A stretch of 39,454 nucleotides of DNA from Sphingobium sp. AS12 (GTDB lineage: Bacteria; Pseudomonadota; Alphaproteobacteria; Sphingomonadales; Sphingomonadaceae): NCBI RefSeq assembly GCF_019097845.1, contig NZ_JAHRGM010000026.1:1-39454 (forward strand). Direction: 5' to 3'. Below the pieces are notes generated by a model that worked only from the letters and a program-made list of their open reading frames with translations, did not search any database and was not told the DNA's origin. The position numbers were made by a program, and so were the translations under genes. Positions 29,539-37,849 of this stretch are shown piece by piece; the first letter of the stretch is position 1, and every line of letters begins with the position of its first letter.

Positions 29539-30666
29539 ATGCCCATTGCCACCACCCATGTCGGCAGCCTGCCGCGCGGCGACGCGCTGACGCCGCTGCT
29601 GCTGGCCCGCGACAAGGGCGAGCCTTATGACGCGGTGGCGTTCGATACATTGGTGCAGGCGGCCGTGTCGGAGGCCGTGACGGCGCAGATCGAGGCGGGC
29701 GTGTCGATCGTCAGCGATGGCGAATTGGGCAAGGTCGGCTACTCCACCTATATGATCGAGCGGCTATCGGGGTTTGGCGGGCATACCGACCGACGCCCCG
29801 CCGCCGATCTAGCGCCGCTGCCGGAGCTGCGGCAAAAGCTGGCGGCGATCATGGGCAGTCAGGATTTCACCCGCGCGTCCTGCATCGGCCCGGTGCGGAA
29901 GGTAACGCTGGACCCGCTGCATGACGATATTCGCCGGTTCAAGACGGCGCTGGCACCGCATGGGAACGGCGTGCGGGCGTTCATGAATGCCGCTTCGCCG
30001 GGGCTGATCACCGCGTTCCAGGTCAATCGCCATTATCCCAGCCATGAAGCCTATCTCGCCGATCTGGTCGATGCGATGCGCGAGGAATATGAGACGATCG
30101 TAGCGGCGGGGTTCGACCTGCAACTCGATTGCCCGGATTTGGCGATGTCGCGGCACACTGGCTATCAGGAGGCAAGCGAAGAGGAGTTTCTGAAGATCGC
30201 GGCGGCCAATGTCGAGGCATTGAATGCCGCGACCGCCAATATTCCGCCCGAACGGATGCGGATGCATATTTGCTGGGGCAATTATGAAGGCCCGCACGAT
30301 CATGACATTCCGCTGGAGAAGGTGATCGACATCATCCTGCCCGCGCGGCCGGCCACCGTGCTGTTCGAGGGGGCCAATCCCTGCCATGAGCATGAGTGGA
30401 CGGTGTGGCGCGATGCGGCCATTCCCGATCACAAGATATTGGCGCCCGGCTTGATCGACACCTGTTCCAACTATGTCGAGCATCCTGAACTGATCGCCCA
30501 GCGGATCGAGCGCTTTGCGCGGATCGTTGGCAAAGAGCGGGTGATCGGCAGCACCGATTGCGGGTTCGGCACCTTTGCGGGCTATGGCAAGATCGACCCG
30601 GCGGTCACTTGGAAGAAGCTCCGGTCGCTGCGCGCGGGCGCTGATCTGGCGGACGCGCGACTGTGA
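29539..30666 (+). CDS. Cobalamin-independent methionine synthase-like (MetE C-terminal domain) protein
   Basis: 375-residue stand-alone homologue of the catalytic C-terminal barrel of MetE. The start THVGSLPRGD (6-14) and the zinc ligands are visible: His243 and Cys245 (MHICWGNYEG), Glu277 (FEGANP) and Cys341 (GSTDCGFGTF). In the family a thiol is methylated from methyl-tetrahydrofolate or another methyl donor. Since methoxyl groups of lignin aromatics are moved to tetrahydrofolate by the demethylase encoded nearby, this could be a methyl sink, but other methyltransferase roles are possible. ATG 29539 follows a strong AGGAGG. It overlaps the next gene as GTGA and is followed by an IclR regulator. 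Confidence 0.8.
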   Translation: MPIATTHVGSLPRGDALTPLLLARDKGEPYDAVAFDTLVQAAVSEAVTAQIEAGVSIVSDGELGKVGYSTYMIERLSGFGGHTDRRPAADLAPLPELRQKLAAIMGSQDFTRASCIGPVRKVTLDPLHDDIRRFKTALAPHGNGVRAFMNAASPGLITAFQVNRHYPSHEAYLADLVDAMREEYETIVAAGFDLQLDCPDLAMSRHTGYQEASEEEFLKIAAANVEALNAATANIPPERMRMHICWGNYEGPHDHDIPLEKVIDIILPARPATVLFEGANPCHEHEWTVWRDAAIPDHKILAPGLIDTCSNYVEHPELIAQRIERFARIVGKERVIGSTDCGFGTFAGYGKIDPAVTWKKLRSLRAGADLADARL

Positions 30667-31061
30667 CGGCGCAGGAGCGGCGCGCCATCGAGGCGGATTG
30701 CGCCCGGCTGGTGGCGCTCTATGCCAATTTGAACGACGCAGGCGACTGGCAGGGGGTGGCCGATCTCTACGCGCCGGACGGGCGAATGGCACGGCCAACG
30801 GCGCCCGATGAGTGGGTGCAGGGGCGCGAGGCGATGCTGGCGGCTTTCCTTGCCCGACCGGCGCGGGTGACGCGGCATATCTGTTCCAATGTCGTGATCG
30901 ACGTGGTGAGCGCGACCGAGGCCGTGGGGGAAAGCGCGATGCTGTTGTTCACGGGCGATAGCGCGCCTAAGGTCGGGTCGTTTCACGACCGCTTCATCCT
31001 GAGCGCGGCGGGATGGCGCTTTGCCGAACGGCGGGGCAGCCTGATTTTCCAGGGGAGCTAG
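30663..31061 (+). CDS. SnoaL-like/NTF2-fold protein
   Basis: 132 residues of the SnoaL-like fold (VALYANLNDAGDWQGVADLYAPDGRM near 18-43, then the strands MLLFTGDSAP and FHDRFILSAAGWRFAERRG). Start GTG 30663 overlaps the MetE-like stop by GTGA and relies on coupling, as no Shine-Dalgarno is evident. It is a small cytoplasmic protein whose reaction cannot be stated. It is related in fold, but not closely in sequence, to the SnoaL-like protein at 25319. Confidence 0.75.
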   Translation: MTAQERRAIEADCARLVALYANLNDAGDWQGVADLYAPDGRMARPTAPDEWVQGREAMLAAFLARPARVTRHICSNVVIDVVSATEAVGESAMLLFTGDSAPKVGSFHDRFILSAAGWRFAERRGSLIFQGS

Positions 31062-31067
31062 CAGCCC

Positions 31068-31829
31068 ATGAATGGCACCACGCCGTCCACCGTCAAATCG
31101 GCGATGCGGACGATCGACATCATCGAATATGTCGTCGCGCGGCCCGCTGGCGTGGTGGCGCAGGAGATTGCGGCCGGCCTGACCATTCCGGTCAGCAGCC
31201 TGTCCTATCTGCTCGCGACGCTGGTGGAGCGGCATTATCTGGCGCGGGAGGGGCGGCGCTATCTGCCCGGCCCGGCGCTGGCCCGGCTGGCGTCGCCGCG
31301 CATGGCGCTGTCGCTGGCGGACAAGGTGCGGCCGCTGGTCAAATCGCTGCGGACCCAGACCAATGAAACGGCATCCTTCTTCGTGCGCGACGGGTGGCAG
31401 CTGGAGGCGATCGTCACCGAAACGGCGGAACAGTCGCTGCGCTATTCGATCAGCGTGGGGACGCGGATTCCGATGCACAGCCTGGCGGCGGGCAAGGCGT
31501 TGCTGGCGACGCTGGCCGATAGCGAGATCGACGCCTATTTCGCGCAGGTCGCGCTGGAGCCGTTCACGCCGCAGAGCGTGACCGATGAGGGGGCGTTGCG
31601 GGCGGAACTTGCCGCGATCCGCGCGTCGGGCGTGGGGCGCACGAGGGAGGAATATACGCCGGGCATTTGTGGCCTGGGCATAGCGGCGATGGTCGATGGC
31701 GTCGCAGTGGGTGCCTTTTCAGTCGCCATTCCCCTGCCCCGCTTCACAGCGGAACTGGAAGCGCGCGCGGTGGCGCGGCTGGAGCAGGCGGTCGGACTGT
31801 TCGCGGCGGCCGAGGTGCCTGCTGAGTAG
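31068..31829 (+). CDS. IclR-family transcriptional regulator
   Basis: 253 residues. N-terminal winged helix (SAMRTIDIIEYVVARPAGVVAQEIA, then IPVSSLSYLLATLVERHYL at about 11-60) and a C-terminal effector domain with the family's signature strands (VGTRIPMHSLAAGKALLATL near 135-155; GICGLGIAAMVDGVAVGAFSVAIP near 195-218). IclR regulators often control aromatic catabolism (PcaR, PobR, LigR-like systems use related or other families). ATG 31068 follows GGGGAG. As the last gene of the MetE-like operon it may control it, or the demethylase genes facing it. It is one possible, unproven reader of the operator element described upstream. Confidence 0.88.
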   Translation: MNGTTPSTVKSAMRTIDIIEYVVARPAGVVAQEIAAGLTIPVSSLSYLLATLVERHYLAREGRRYLPGPALARLASPRMALSLADKVRPLVKSLRTQTNETASFFVRDGWQLEAIVTETAEQSLRYSISVGTRIPMHSLAAGKALLATLADSEIDAYFAQVALEPFTPQSVTDEGALRAELAAIRASGVGRTREEYTPGICGLGIAAMVDGVAVGAFSVAIPLPRFTAELEARAVARLEQAVGLFAAAEVPAE

Positions 31830-31935
31830 CGGCGTGGCGGCAGTGGCATGCGGCTATAAGTGAATTGCGGACAGTCGGCTTTCTTAACCCCCACCCGCAG
31901 GCGGGAGGCGCGGCCAAACCTGCCCCCCAAACGAA

Positions 31936-31965
31936 AACGGGGGACGCCTTTCGGTGTCCCCCGTT
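31936..31965. terminator. Bidirectional hairpin terminator, IclR gene / demethylase gene
   Basis: AACGGGGGACGCC (31936-31948) pairs with GGTGTCCCCCGTT (31953-31965) with one weak pair and a four-base loop. On the minus strand it is followed by TTTTCGTTT, a fair U-tract for the demethylase transcript. It separates two convergent genes. Confidence 0.8.
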
Positions 31966-31986
31966 CCTCCCGCTCAGAGAGTCTGA

Positions 31987-33387
31987 TCAGGCTTTCTTGG
32001 TGCGCCAGCCGTCGGCGTAATTGTCGCGGGCGGCTTCCGAATAGGGGACCGAGGAGACGATCGCCTTGATTTCGGTCTGGACGTGGGGTTCGACGGTCGG
32101 TTTGGAGGTGCCGCCATTGGGTTCGCCCCACAGCAGGGTCACTTCGGTGCCGGGTTCGGCGAACTCGGCATCGACCATCGCCAGCGCCAGGAAGCGGCCG
32201 GCGTTGATGGTGTAGCCGATCCAGGTGGACAGGCCGATGGTCTTGCCGTCCTTCAGCACCGCGTCATAGGGGTGCATACAATAGACCGCGCTGGGGAATT
32301 CGAGGAACTTGGCCTTGTCGCCGGTCTGGAGCATCGAGCTCATGACGCGGACGATATCCTCATTGTCGAGGGCCAGCGTCACCTTCTGGCGGTGCGGCTT
32401 GTCCTTGACCTTTTCCAGCGCTTCGCGGCCGATAAAGTCATGGTCGAACTTGACCATGATGCCATAGCCCAGCTCCCACGGGTTGAGGTAATAATCCTCG
32501 ATATTGTCGGAGACGAAGCTGCCGCCGAGCGAGCACATGCCCTCATAGGATTTGGCGGGCAGCCATTCGCGGAACGCCTTGGAGCCTTCGCCGGTATAGG
32601 TGGCGGGCAGCGGCGATGGGATCCAGCCGGATTCCAGCGTGTTCGACGAATAGGTGCGGCCGCCGCAGAGCGTCAGGCCAAAATCCTTGCCCGCTTCGAT
32701 CAGCGCGTTGCGGACGGTGTCATAATCCTTCCAGGGACCAAACAGCTCGTAACCGGGCTGGCCGGCCATGCCGTGACGCAGCGCGCGCACTTCGACGCCC
32801 GCGATCATGATCGGCGCCATGTGGAAGAATTTGAGGTCCGGCGGGGTCTGGCCCATCGCCTTTTCCAGCACGGGCATGGCGTTTGGCCCCTGCAGCTGGA
32901 AGCGATAGTTGCGGCGATAGCCCTGCTGGTCGAGCGGGCGGGCGGCGGTGCGTTCGTCGCGTTCGACCTTCACGTCCCACTTGCCGGTCGAGGCCCAATA
33001 TTCGACCCATTCGATGGAAGGCGCGCGGCCGACCAGCTCGAACTTTTCTTCTTCGAGATAGAAGAGGATGACGTCGCCGATGACGAAGCCTTCGGGGGTG
33101 ACGGGCGCGAACTGCTTGGCGCGGTTGGGCACGAAGCCCTTGAAGCTGTTGGGGGCGAGATAGGACAGCATGTCGAATGCGCCGGGACCGGTGACGAGCA
33201 GATCGACCATGTGGAAGCTCTGGTTGAACAGGACCGAGCTTTCCGCCCAGCTGCGCTGTTCGTCGCGCCAGTTGCTATATTCGCCCGGCACGCCCGGATA
33301 GGCATTGGGGCCGACCTGCTGGTTGCGCAGGAATTCAACGATGTCGCCCTTTTCATCGAGCAGTTGTTGCAGGGACTTGTCAGTCAT
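31987..33387 (-). CDS. Tetrahydrofolate-dependent aromatic O-demethylase (LigM/DesA family, GcvT-like)
   Basis: 466-residue aminomethyltransferase-fold enzyme. It moves the methoxyl methyl of vanillate, 3-O-methylgallate or syringate to tetrahydrofolate. Many stretches match Sphingobium LigM as I recall it: HMVDLLVTG, RAKQFAPVTPEG and IGDVILFYLEEE, FQLQGPNAMPVLEK, RALRHGMAGQPGYELFGP, SNTLESGWIPSPLPATYTG, GGSFVSDNIEDYYLNPWELGYG, and VTLLWGEPNGGTSKPTVEPH. Similarity looks partial, so vanillate (LigM) and syringate (DesA) preference cannot be separated by eye. The ATG at 33387 directly abuts the stop of the hydrolase gene and has a strong AGGAGAGG inside it, so the two form an operon. C1-folate genes are divergent nearby, which supports the role. 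Confidence 0.88.
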   Translation of the reverse strand: MTDKSLQQLLDEKGDIVEFLRNQQVGPNAYPGVPGEYSNWRDEQRSWAESSVLFNQSFHMVDLLVTGPGAFDMLSYLAPNSFKGFVPNRAKQFAPVTPEGFVIGDVILFYLEEEKFELVGRAPSIEWVEYWASTGKWDVKVERDERTAARPLDQQGYRRNYRFQLQGPNAMPVLEKAMGQTPPDLKFFHMAPIMIAGVEVRALRHGMAGQPGYELFGPWKDYDTVRNALIEAGKDFGLTLCGGRTYSSNTLESGWIPSPLPATYTGEGSKAFREWLPAKSYEGMCSLGGSFVSDNIEDYYLNPWELGYGIMVKFDHDFIGREALEKVKDKPHRQKVTLALDNEDIVRVMSSMLQTGDKAKFLEFPSAVYCMHPYDAVLKDGKTIGLSTWIGYTINAGRFLALAMVDAEFAEPGTEVTLLWGEPNGGTSKPTVEPHVQTEIKAIVSSVPYSEAARDNYADGWRTKKA

Positions 33388-34161
33388 TCAAACCTCTCCT
33401 TTGGCATGATAAGAAATGTTACGGAAATCGGGTGTGGCGGGCATGGCGAGCCATTCCCCCACCAGCCTGTTAAACGCCTGTGGCGCTTCGGCGGGCATCA
33501 TATGGCCCGCGCCTTCGACGACGCGCAGCTGCGCGCCGGGAATCGCTGCGACGATCGCTTCATGCTGGGCAACCGGGGACCATTGGTCCTGCCGACCGAC
33601 CATGGCGAGCGTGGGACAAGCGATGGTTGGCAGCAGTGCATCGACCGACGGGCGGTTGAGCAGCGCTTCAATCTGCGCCTCGAACGTCGAAAGTCCCGCC
33701 GAGACGGCCATGGTGTAGAGGCTGTCCATCAGCGCTTCATTGCGCAGACCCGCAAAGCCGACCATCGGCGGCAGCCAGTCGGCGACCAGCGCGGCCATGC
33801 TCTGCTCGCGGCCAATATCGCGCAGCGCGTAGCGCGCTTCGCGTTCGCCAGGCCTGGGGCTGTGAACGCCGGTATCGACCAGCGCGAGTCGCTCAACCCG
33901 GTCGGGCGCCTTGCGCAATAGCTCCAGCGCGACGCGCGCGCCCATGGAATGAACGAGCAGCGATACCCGCGCGGGCATCCGGGCCAGCGCATAGTCGGCC
34001 ATCGCCTCTATCCGGTCGCACCCGGCGTAAAAGCCGTCGATCACCTGGGCGGCGGGGAAAGCATCGACCAGATCGGCAAACATGCGCGAATCGCACATCA
34101 ACCCCGGAAGGATGATGAGCGGCGCGGCTTTGCTGCCCTGATCGGATGTTTTCGTATCCAT
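33388..34161 (-). CDS. Alpha/beta-hydrolase fold protein
   Basis: 257 residues. Nucleophile Ser72 in the elbow VHSMG, where the usual first Gly is Val70; acid in VGRQDQWSP near 205-213; and His in VEGAGHMMPAEAP near 231-243. The oxyanion segment is IILPGLMCDSRMF near 16-28. It resembles esterases or C-C hydrolases of aromatic loci. It is coupled head-to-tail to the demethylase gene, so it may release a methoxy-aromatic acid from an ester, or act on a product. No cofactor motif is present. Confidence 0.8.
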   Translation of the reverse strand: MDTKTSDQGSKAAPLIILPGLMCDSRMFADLVDAFPAAQVIDGFYAGCDRIEAMADYALARMPARVSLLVHSMGARVALELLRKAPDRVERLALVDTGVHSPRPGEREARYALRDIGREQSMAALVADWLPPMVGFAGLRNEALMDSLYTMAVSAGLSTFEAQIEALLNRPSVDALLPTIACPTLAMVGRQDQWSPVAQHEAIVAAIPGAQLRVVEGAGHMMPAEAPQAFNRLVGEWLAMPATPDFRNISYHAKGEV

Positions 34162-34276
34162 GAAGTTTTCATCTATACGAATGTTTACGGATAGGCTAGG
34201 GGAAAAATGCGCCGGGGAGAGGCACGCCGCTTTCTCACGCGGGCCACCCCTGATCGAACGCTACCGGGAGAGAGTC
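34162..34276. promoter_or_regulatory. Divergent promoter region, hydrolase-demethylase / metF operon
   Basis: 115 bp between two divergent starts. ACGAATGTT at 34177-34185 matches nine of twelve bases of the operator-like element seen in the aromatic locus, a weak match. A clear promoter pair could not be fixed. Confidence 0.35.
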
Positions 34277-35146
34277 ATGAGCTTGCCGTCGATCCATCCG
34301 AACTGGGATTTGCCGCCAAAGGGCATGACCGATGGCTATTCGCTGGAAATCACGGCGAAAGACATTGACGCGCTGAGCGAGGCCGCGCCCGCCATGGCGC
34401 CTGAAACCCCGGTCGCCGTCACCTTCCTGCCCGGCGAATCGCTGGAGGCGCGAATCGAGGCGGCGCGCACGGTCCGGGCGCTGGGTTTTGAACCGATGCC
34501 GCATTTTTCCGCGCGCCGTCTGGAGTCGGGCGATGATTTCGAGGCCTATCTGGCCGCCGTGGTGCGCGAGGCAGGTGTCACCCGCTGCTTCATCATCGCG
34601 GGCGATCCGCCCGAAGCCGCTGGTCCCTATACAGACAGCATGTCGCTGATCCGTACCGGGGCGTTTGAGCGGGCGGGGATCAGGGCGATCGGCATTGGCG
34701 GCCATCCCGAAGGCCATCCCAATATGACGCCCGACCAGTGTTACGACATATTGATCGCCAAATGTACGGAAATCGAAGCGCGCGGCATGGCCCCGCTGAT
34801 CGTCACCCAATTCAGTTTCGACGCAGCGCCAGTGCTGGCCTGGCTGGCAGAATTGCGCGCGCGCGGCATTGTTGCCCCGGTGCGGATCGGTATTCCCGGA
34901 CCAGCGGGGATCAAGACGCTGATGCGCTTTGCCGCGCGCTGCGGCGTGGGGGCGTCGGCGTCGGTGCTGACCAAATATGGCATTTCGATCACCAAGCTGA
35001 TCGGCACCGCTGGTCCCGACAAGCTGGTCGATGCCCTTGGCAAAGGGCTGGGAAGCCAGCATGGCAAGGTGCGATTGCATTTCTATCCATTTGGCGGCCT
35101 CGCCCGGACCGTCGAATGGATCAACGATTATACGAAAAGCCGCTAA
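34277..35146 (+). CDS. metF: Methylenetetrahydrofolate reductase
   Basis: 289-residue (beta/alpha)8 flavoenzyme. It interconverts 5-methyl- and 5,10-methylene-tetrahydrofolate. Family signs are [12 protein letters not shown] near 22-33, [10 protein letters not shown] (near 75-84), [13 protein letters not shown] (near 111-123), GGHPEGHPN (near 145-153) and [15 protein letters not shown]. These last two sit at the usual FAD and folate positions. In normal metabolism it makes methyl-THF; beside an O-demethylase it is more likely to run in the oxidative direction to remove methyl-THF, as in Sphingobium methoxyl metabolism. ATG 34277 follows GGGAGAGA. It leads metF-purU-folD-folB. Confidence 0.88.
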   Translation: MSLPSIHPNWDLPPKGMTDGYSLEITAKDIDALSEAAPAMAPETPVAVTFLPGESLEARIEAARTVRALGFEPMPHFSARRLESGDDFEAYLAAVVREAGVTRCFIIAGDPPEAAGPYTDSMSLIRTGAFERAGIRAIGIGGHPEGHPNMTPDQCYDILIAKCTEIEARGMAPLIVTQFSFDAAPVLAWLAELRARGIVAPVRIGIPGPAGIKTLMRFAARCGVGASASVLTKYGISITKLIGTAGPDKLVDALGKGLGSQHGKVRLHFYPFGGLARTVEWINDYTKSR

Positions 35147-35175
35147 AGGCGGCGCGACTTGAGCGGAGAAGCGAT

Positions 35176-36030
35176 GTGACCGAGATTTGCACCCTGACCC
35201 TGCAATGCGACGACCGGCCCGGCCTGGTGGCCGATGTCGCCGGCTTTTTGGCGCAGCAGGGCGGCAATATTACCGATGCCCAGCAGTTTAACGACAAGCT
35301 GACCGACCGTTTCTTCATGCGGGTGGAATTTGAGGCGGCGGACGACAGCGTCGACGGGCTGCGCGCGGCCTTCACCAATGTGGCGCAGAAGCGCGGCATG
35401 GAATGGAGCCTGCGCCGCCGCAGCGAGCGACAGAAAGTGCTGCTGCTGGTCAGCAAGTTCGACCATTGTCTGGGCGACCTGCTGTATCGCTGGCGCATCG
35501 GCGAGCTGGACATGGATGTGGTGGGCATCATCTGCAACCATCCGCGCGAGGCGCTGACCATATCGCTGATCGGCGACGTGCCGTTCCACCATCTGCCCGT
35601 GACCAAGGACACGAAGGCCGAGCAGGAAGCGCAGATCAAGGCGATCGTTGACGAAACCGGTGCGGACCTGATCGTGCTGGCGCGATACATGCAGATTTTG
35701 AGCGACGATCTGGCCGGGTTCGTGTCCGGCCGGTGCATCAATATCCACCATAGTTTCCTGCCCGGCTTCAAGGGAGCCAAGCCCTATCATCAGGCGCATG
35801 AACGCGGGGTCAAGATGATCGGCGCGACGGCGCATTATGTGACCGCGGACCTGGATGAAGGCCCGATCATCCATCAGGATGTCGAGGCCATCGGCCATGC
35901 CGATACGCCCGATGACCTGGTGCGCAAGGGCCGCGATATCGAACGGCGGGTGCTGGCGACAGCGGTGCAGCATCATTTGCAGGGTCGGGTGTTCCTGAAC
36001 GGCGCGCGTACCGTCGTTTTCAAGGCCTGA
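35176..36030 (+). CDS. purU: Formyltetrahydrofolate deformylase
   Basis: 284 residues, normal for PurU. The N-terminal ACT domain is about 1-80 ([17 protein letters not shown]), the formyltransferase-like domain follows. The hydrolytic triad Asn189, His191 ([16 protein letters not shown]) and Asp227 ([10 protein letters not shown]) is intact. It releases formate from 10-formyl-THF and regenerates THF. The start is GTG 35176 with GGAG eight bases upstream; the out-of-frame ATG at 35174 stops at once. It is 29 bp after metF and 2 bp before folD. Here it would complete oxidation of methoxyl carbon to formate. Confidence 0.92.
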   Translation: MTEICTLTLQCDDRPGLVADVAGFLAQQGGNITDAQQFNDKLTDRFFMRVEFEAADDSVDGLRAAFTNVAQKRGMEWSLRRRSERQKVLLLVSKFDHCLGDLLYRWRIGELDMDVVGIICNHPREALTISLIGDVPFHHLPVTKDTKAEQEAQIKAIVDETGADLIVLARYMQILSDDLAGFVSGRCINIHHSFLPGFKGAKPYHQAHERGVKMIGATAHYVTADLDEGPIIHQDVEAIGHADTPDDLVRKGRDIERRVLATAVQHHLQGRVFLNGARTVVFKA

Positions 36031-36032
36031 CC

Positions 36033-36896
36033 ATGGCGCAGATCATTGACGGGCGCGCGATGGCGCGCGCCCTGTCGGACGAAACCGCCGCGCGGGTGGC
36101 GGCGCTGGTCGAACGGACCGGCCAGCCACCCGCGCTGGCGGTGGTGCTGGTCGGCGACGATCCGGCAAGCCATGTCTATGTGCGGCGCAAGATCAGCGAA
36201 TGTCGGCGCGTGGGGATTACCTCTATCGAACATCGCCTGCCCGCCCATTGCCCGCAGGCAGAGTTGCTGGCGCTGATCGACGCGCTGAACGCGGACGCGG
36301 CGGTGCATGGCATCTTGATCCAGCTGCCCCTGCCCGCCGGGATCGACGCGGCGCTGGTGCTGGACCGGATCGACCCGGCCAAGGATGTGGATGGATTTCA
36401 CCCGGTCAATGTCGGGCGATTATCCACCGGGACCGGCGGGCTGGTGCCCTGCACGCCGCTGGGGATCATGAAGCTGCTCGACAGCGTGATCGACGATTAT
36501 CGCGGGTTGAACGCGGTCGTCATCGGCAAGTCCAATATTGTGGGCAAGCCAGTGGCCATGCTGTTGCTGGAGCGGGAGGCGACGGTGACGGTCACCCATA
36601 TCGAAACGCTGCACCTGCCCGACATTGCGCGCAAGGCCGACATCATCGTTGCCGCCGCAGGCGCGCCGCATCTGGTGCGCGGCTATTGGGTCCGGCCCGG
36701 CGCGATCGTGATCGACGTCGGTATCAATCGCGTTACCCAGGCCGACAATAGCACGCATATTATCGGCGATTGCGCTACCCATGAACTGGACCATGCCAAG
36801 GCGGTGACGCCGGTGCCGGGCGGGGTTGGCCCGATGACCATCGCCTGCCTGCTGAGCAACACCGTGCTGGCGGCCGAAAGGAACCAAGATGCCTGA
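36033..36896 (+). CDS. folD: Methylenetetrahydrofolate dehydrogenase / methenyltetrahydrofolate cyclohydrolase
   Basis: 287-residue bifunctional enzyme. Catalytic Lys53 and Tyr49 (YVRRKISECRRVGI), GILIQLPLP, DPAKDVDGFHPVN and the NADP site GKSNIVGKPVAMLL are all present, with the C-terminal TPVPGGVGPMT. It turns methylene-THF into 10-formyl-THF, the substrate of the preceding PurU. The gene overlaps folB by eight bases. A second, housekeeping folD may exist elsewhere in the genome. Confidence 0.93.
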   Translation: MAQIIDGRAMARALSDETAARVAALVERTGQPPALAVVLVGDDPASHVYVRRKISECRRVGITSIEHRLPAHCPQAELLALIDALNADAAVHGILIQLPLPAGIDAALVLDRIDPAKDVDGFHPVNVGRLSTGTGGLVPCTPLGIMKLLDSVIDDYRGLNAVVIGKSNIVGKPVAMLLLEREATVTVTHIETLHLPDIARKADIIVAAAGAPHLVRGYWVRPGAIVIDVGINRVTQADNSTHIIGDCATHELDHAKAVTPVPGGVGPMTIACLLSNTVLAAERNQDA

Positions 36897-37245
36897 GACG
36901 ATCTGCACCACCCGCGTGAAGGTGCGCGACCTGCCCTTGCTGGCCGACATCGGCATCAACCCCGACGAGATCGGCCGTCGCCAGCCGCTGGTCATCTCGG
37001 TTGATCTGGCGCTGTCCGCCGACCGGGTGGACGGGATTGGCGATACGGTCGATTATCGCAAGGTCGCACAGGCAGCCGAGGATCTGGCATTGGTCCATAT
37101 CCCGCTGATCGAGACATTCGCGCAGAAGTTGGGCGAGCGCTGCCTGGAATTTGCCTGCGTGGTCGAGGCACGGATCTGTGTGGACAAGCCGTTCGCGCTG
37201 ACGCGGGGGCTGGCGGGGGTCGAGGTGACGGTGCGGCGGGGGTAA
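36889..37245 (+). CDS. folB: Dihydroneopterin aldolase-family protein
   Basis: 118 residues with the tunnel-fold core: VRDLPLLADIGINPDEIGRRQPLVISVDLAL near 12-42, then DTVDYRKVAQ near 52-61, IPLIETFAQKLGERCL near 71-86. The catalytic Glu74 (IETF) lies at the usual place. FolB splits dihydroneopterin on the way to folate, so it fits an operon that consumes and recycles folate. ATG 36889 lies within the folD end (8-bp overlap). A role as a dihydroneopterin epimerase or other tunnel-fold enzyme cannot be excluded. Confidence 0.8.
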   Translation: MPETICTTRVKVRDLPLLADIGINPDEIGRRQPLVISVDLALSADRVDGIGDTVDYRKVAQAAEDLALVHIPLIETFAQKLGERCLEFACVVEARICVDKPFALTRGLAGVEVTVRRG

Positions 37246-37260
37246 CGTCACCTTGCAATC

Positions 37261-37276
37261 CCCCCTGTGGGGAGGA
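37261..37276 (+). terminator. Weak hairpin after folB
   Basis: CCCCCTGTGGGGAGG forms a short stem of four to five pairs right after the folB stop and before the convergent MFS remnant. There is no U-run, so termination here is uncertain. Confidence 0.3.
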
Positions 37277-37299
37277 TGACCTGGCTGCGTGTTTTGACG

Positions 37300-37840
37300 T
37301 TAATTTTCGTCCGAAGGCCGGATGCGTGAGGCTAGCAGAACCAGCGCGGCAATGCCTGATCCCAGCGCCAGCAGCAGCGAGGTCGTGCCCCGCCCTGCCC
37401 CTGCCGCGAGTAGTTGACCCGCCGCGAACGGGCCAAAAGCCGCACCGAAACGGCCGAAGCCGATGACCGCGCCGGTGCCGGTCGCGCGCAGGGTGGTGGG
37501 ATAGACATTGGCGATGAGCGCATAAAGGCCGACCACCGAACCGTTGGACAGGAAGCCCAGGATGAAGGCGGCAAGCTGAAGCACGACCAGTTGGGGCGGC
37601 ACTGCGCCAAAAACCGCGACTGCCGCCGCGGCACCGGCCAGACTGAAGATGACGAGCGGACGCAGGCCAAGGCGCGGCGAGAGCAGGCCAAGGGTCAGGC
37701 CACCGATCGCGCCGCCTGAATTCATGAACACCGATACGATCGTCGCCTGCGACGGATCGAAACCCAGCGCCACGACCAGCGAGGGCGCCCAGCCGAGTGC
37801 GTAGTAAAAGGTCATCATATGCAGACCGTACGCGGCTAAA
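37300..37840 (-). pseudogene. MFS transporter, C-terminal remnant cut off at an integration site
   Basis: About 180 residues of the C-terminal half of an aromatic-acid:H+ symporter-like MFS protein (full members are near 430-450). Visible are the helix AYGLHMMTFYYALGW, GFDPSQATIVSVFMNSGGAIGG, GLLSPRLGLRPLVIFSLAG and GLYALIANVYPTTLRATGTG, the typical helix-10/11 signature. The N-terminal half is missing, and the reading frame runs on to 38001 through DNA of the integrase region, giving a chimeric start. Because aromatic genes flank it, the intact gene was probably an aromatic-acid importer. Integration between 37820 and 37850 explains the break. The other half should lie at the far end of the inserted element. 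Confidence 0.8.
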
Positions 37841-37849
37841 GCCGCAGAA

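Noticed and set aside
33410..33421. TAAGAAATGTTA, ten of twelve matches to the operator-like element
   Set aside because: It lies inside the 3-prime end of the hydrolase coding region, not at a promoter, and is most likely chance.
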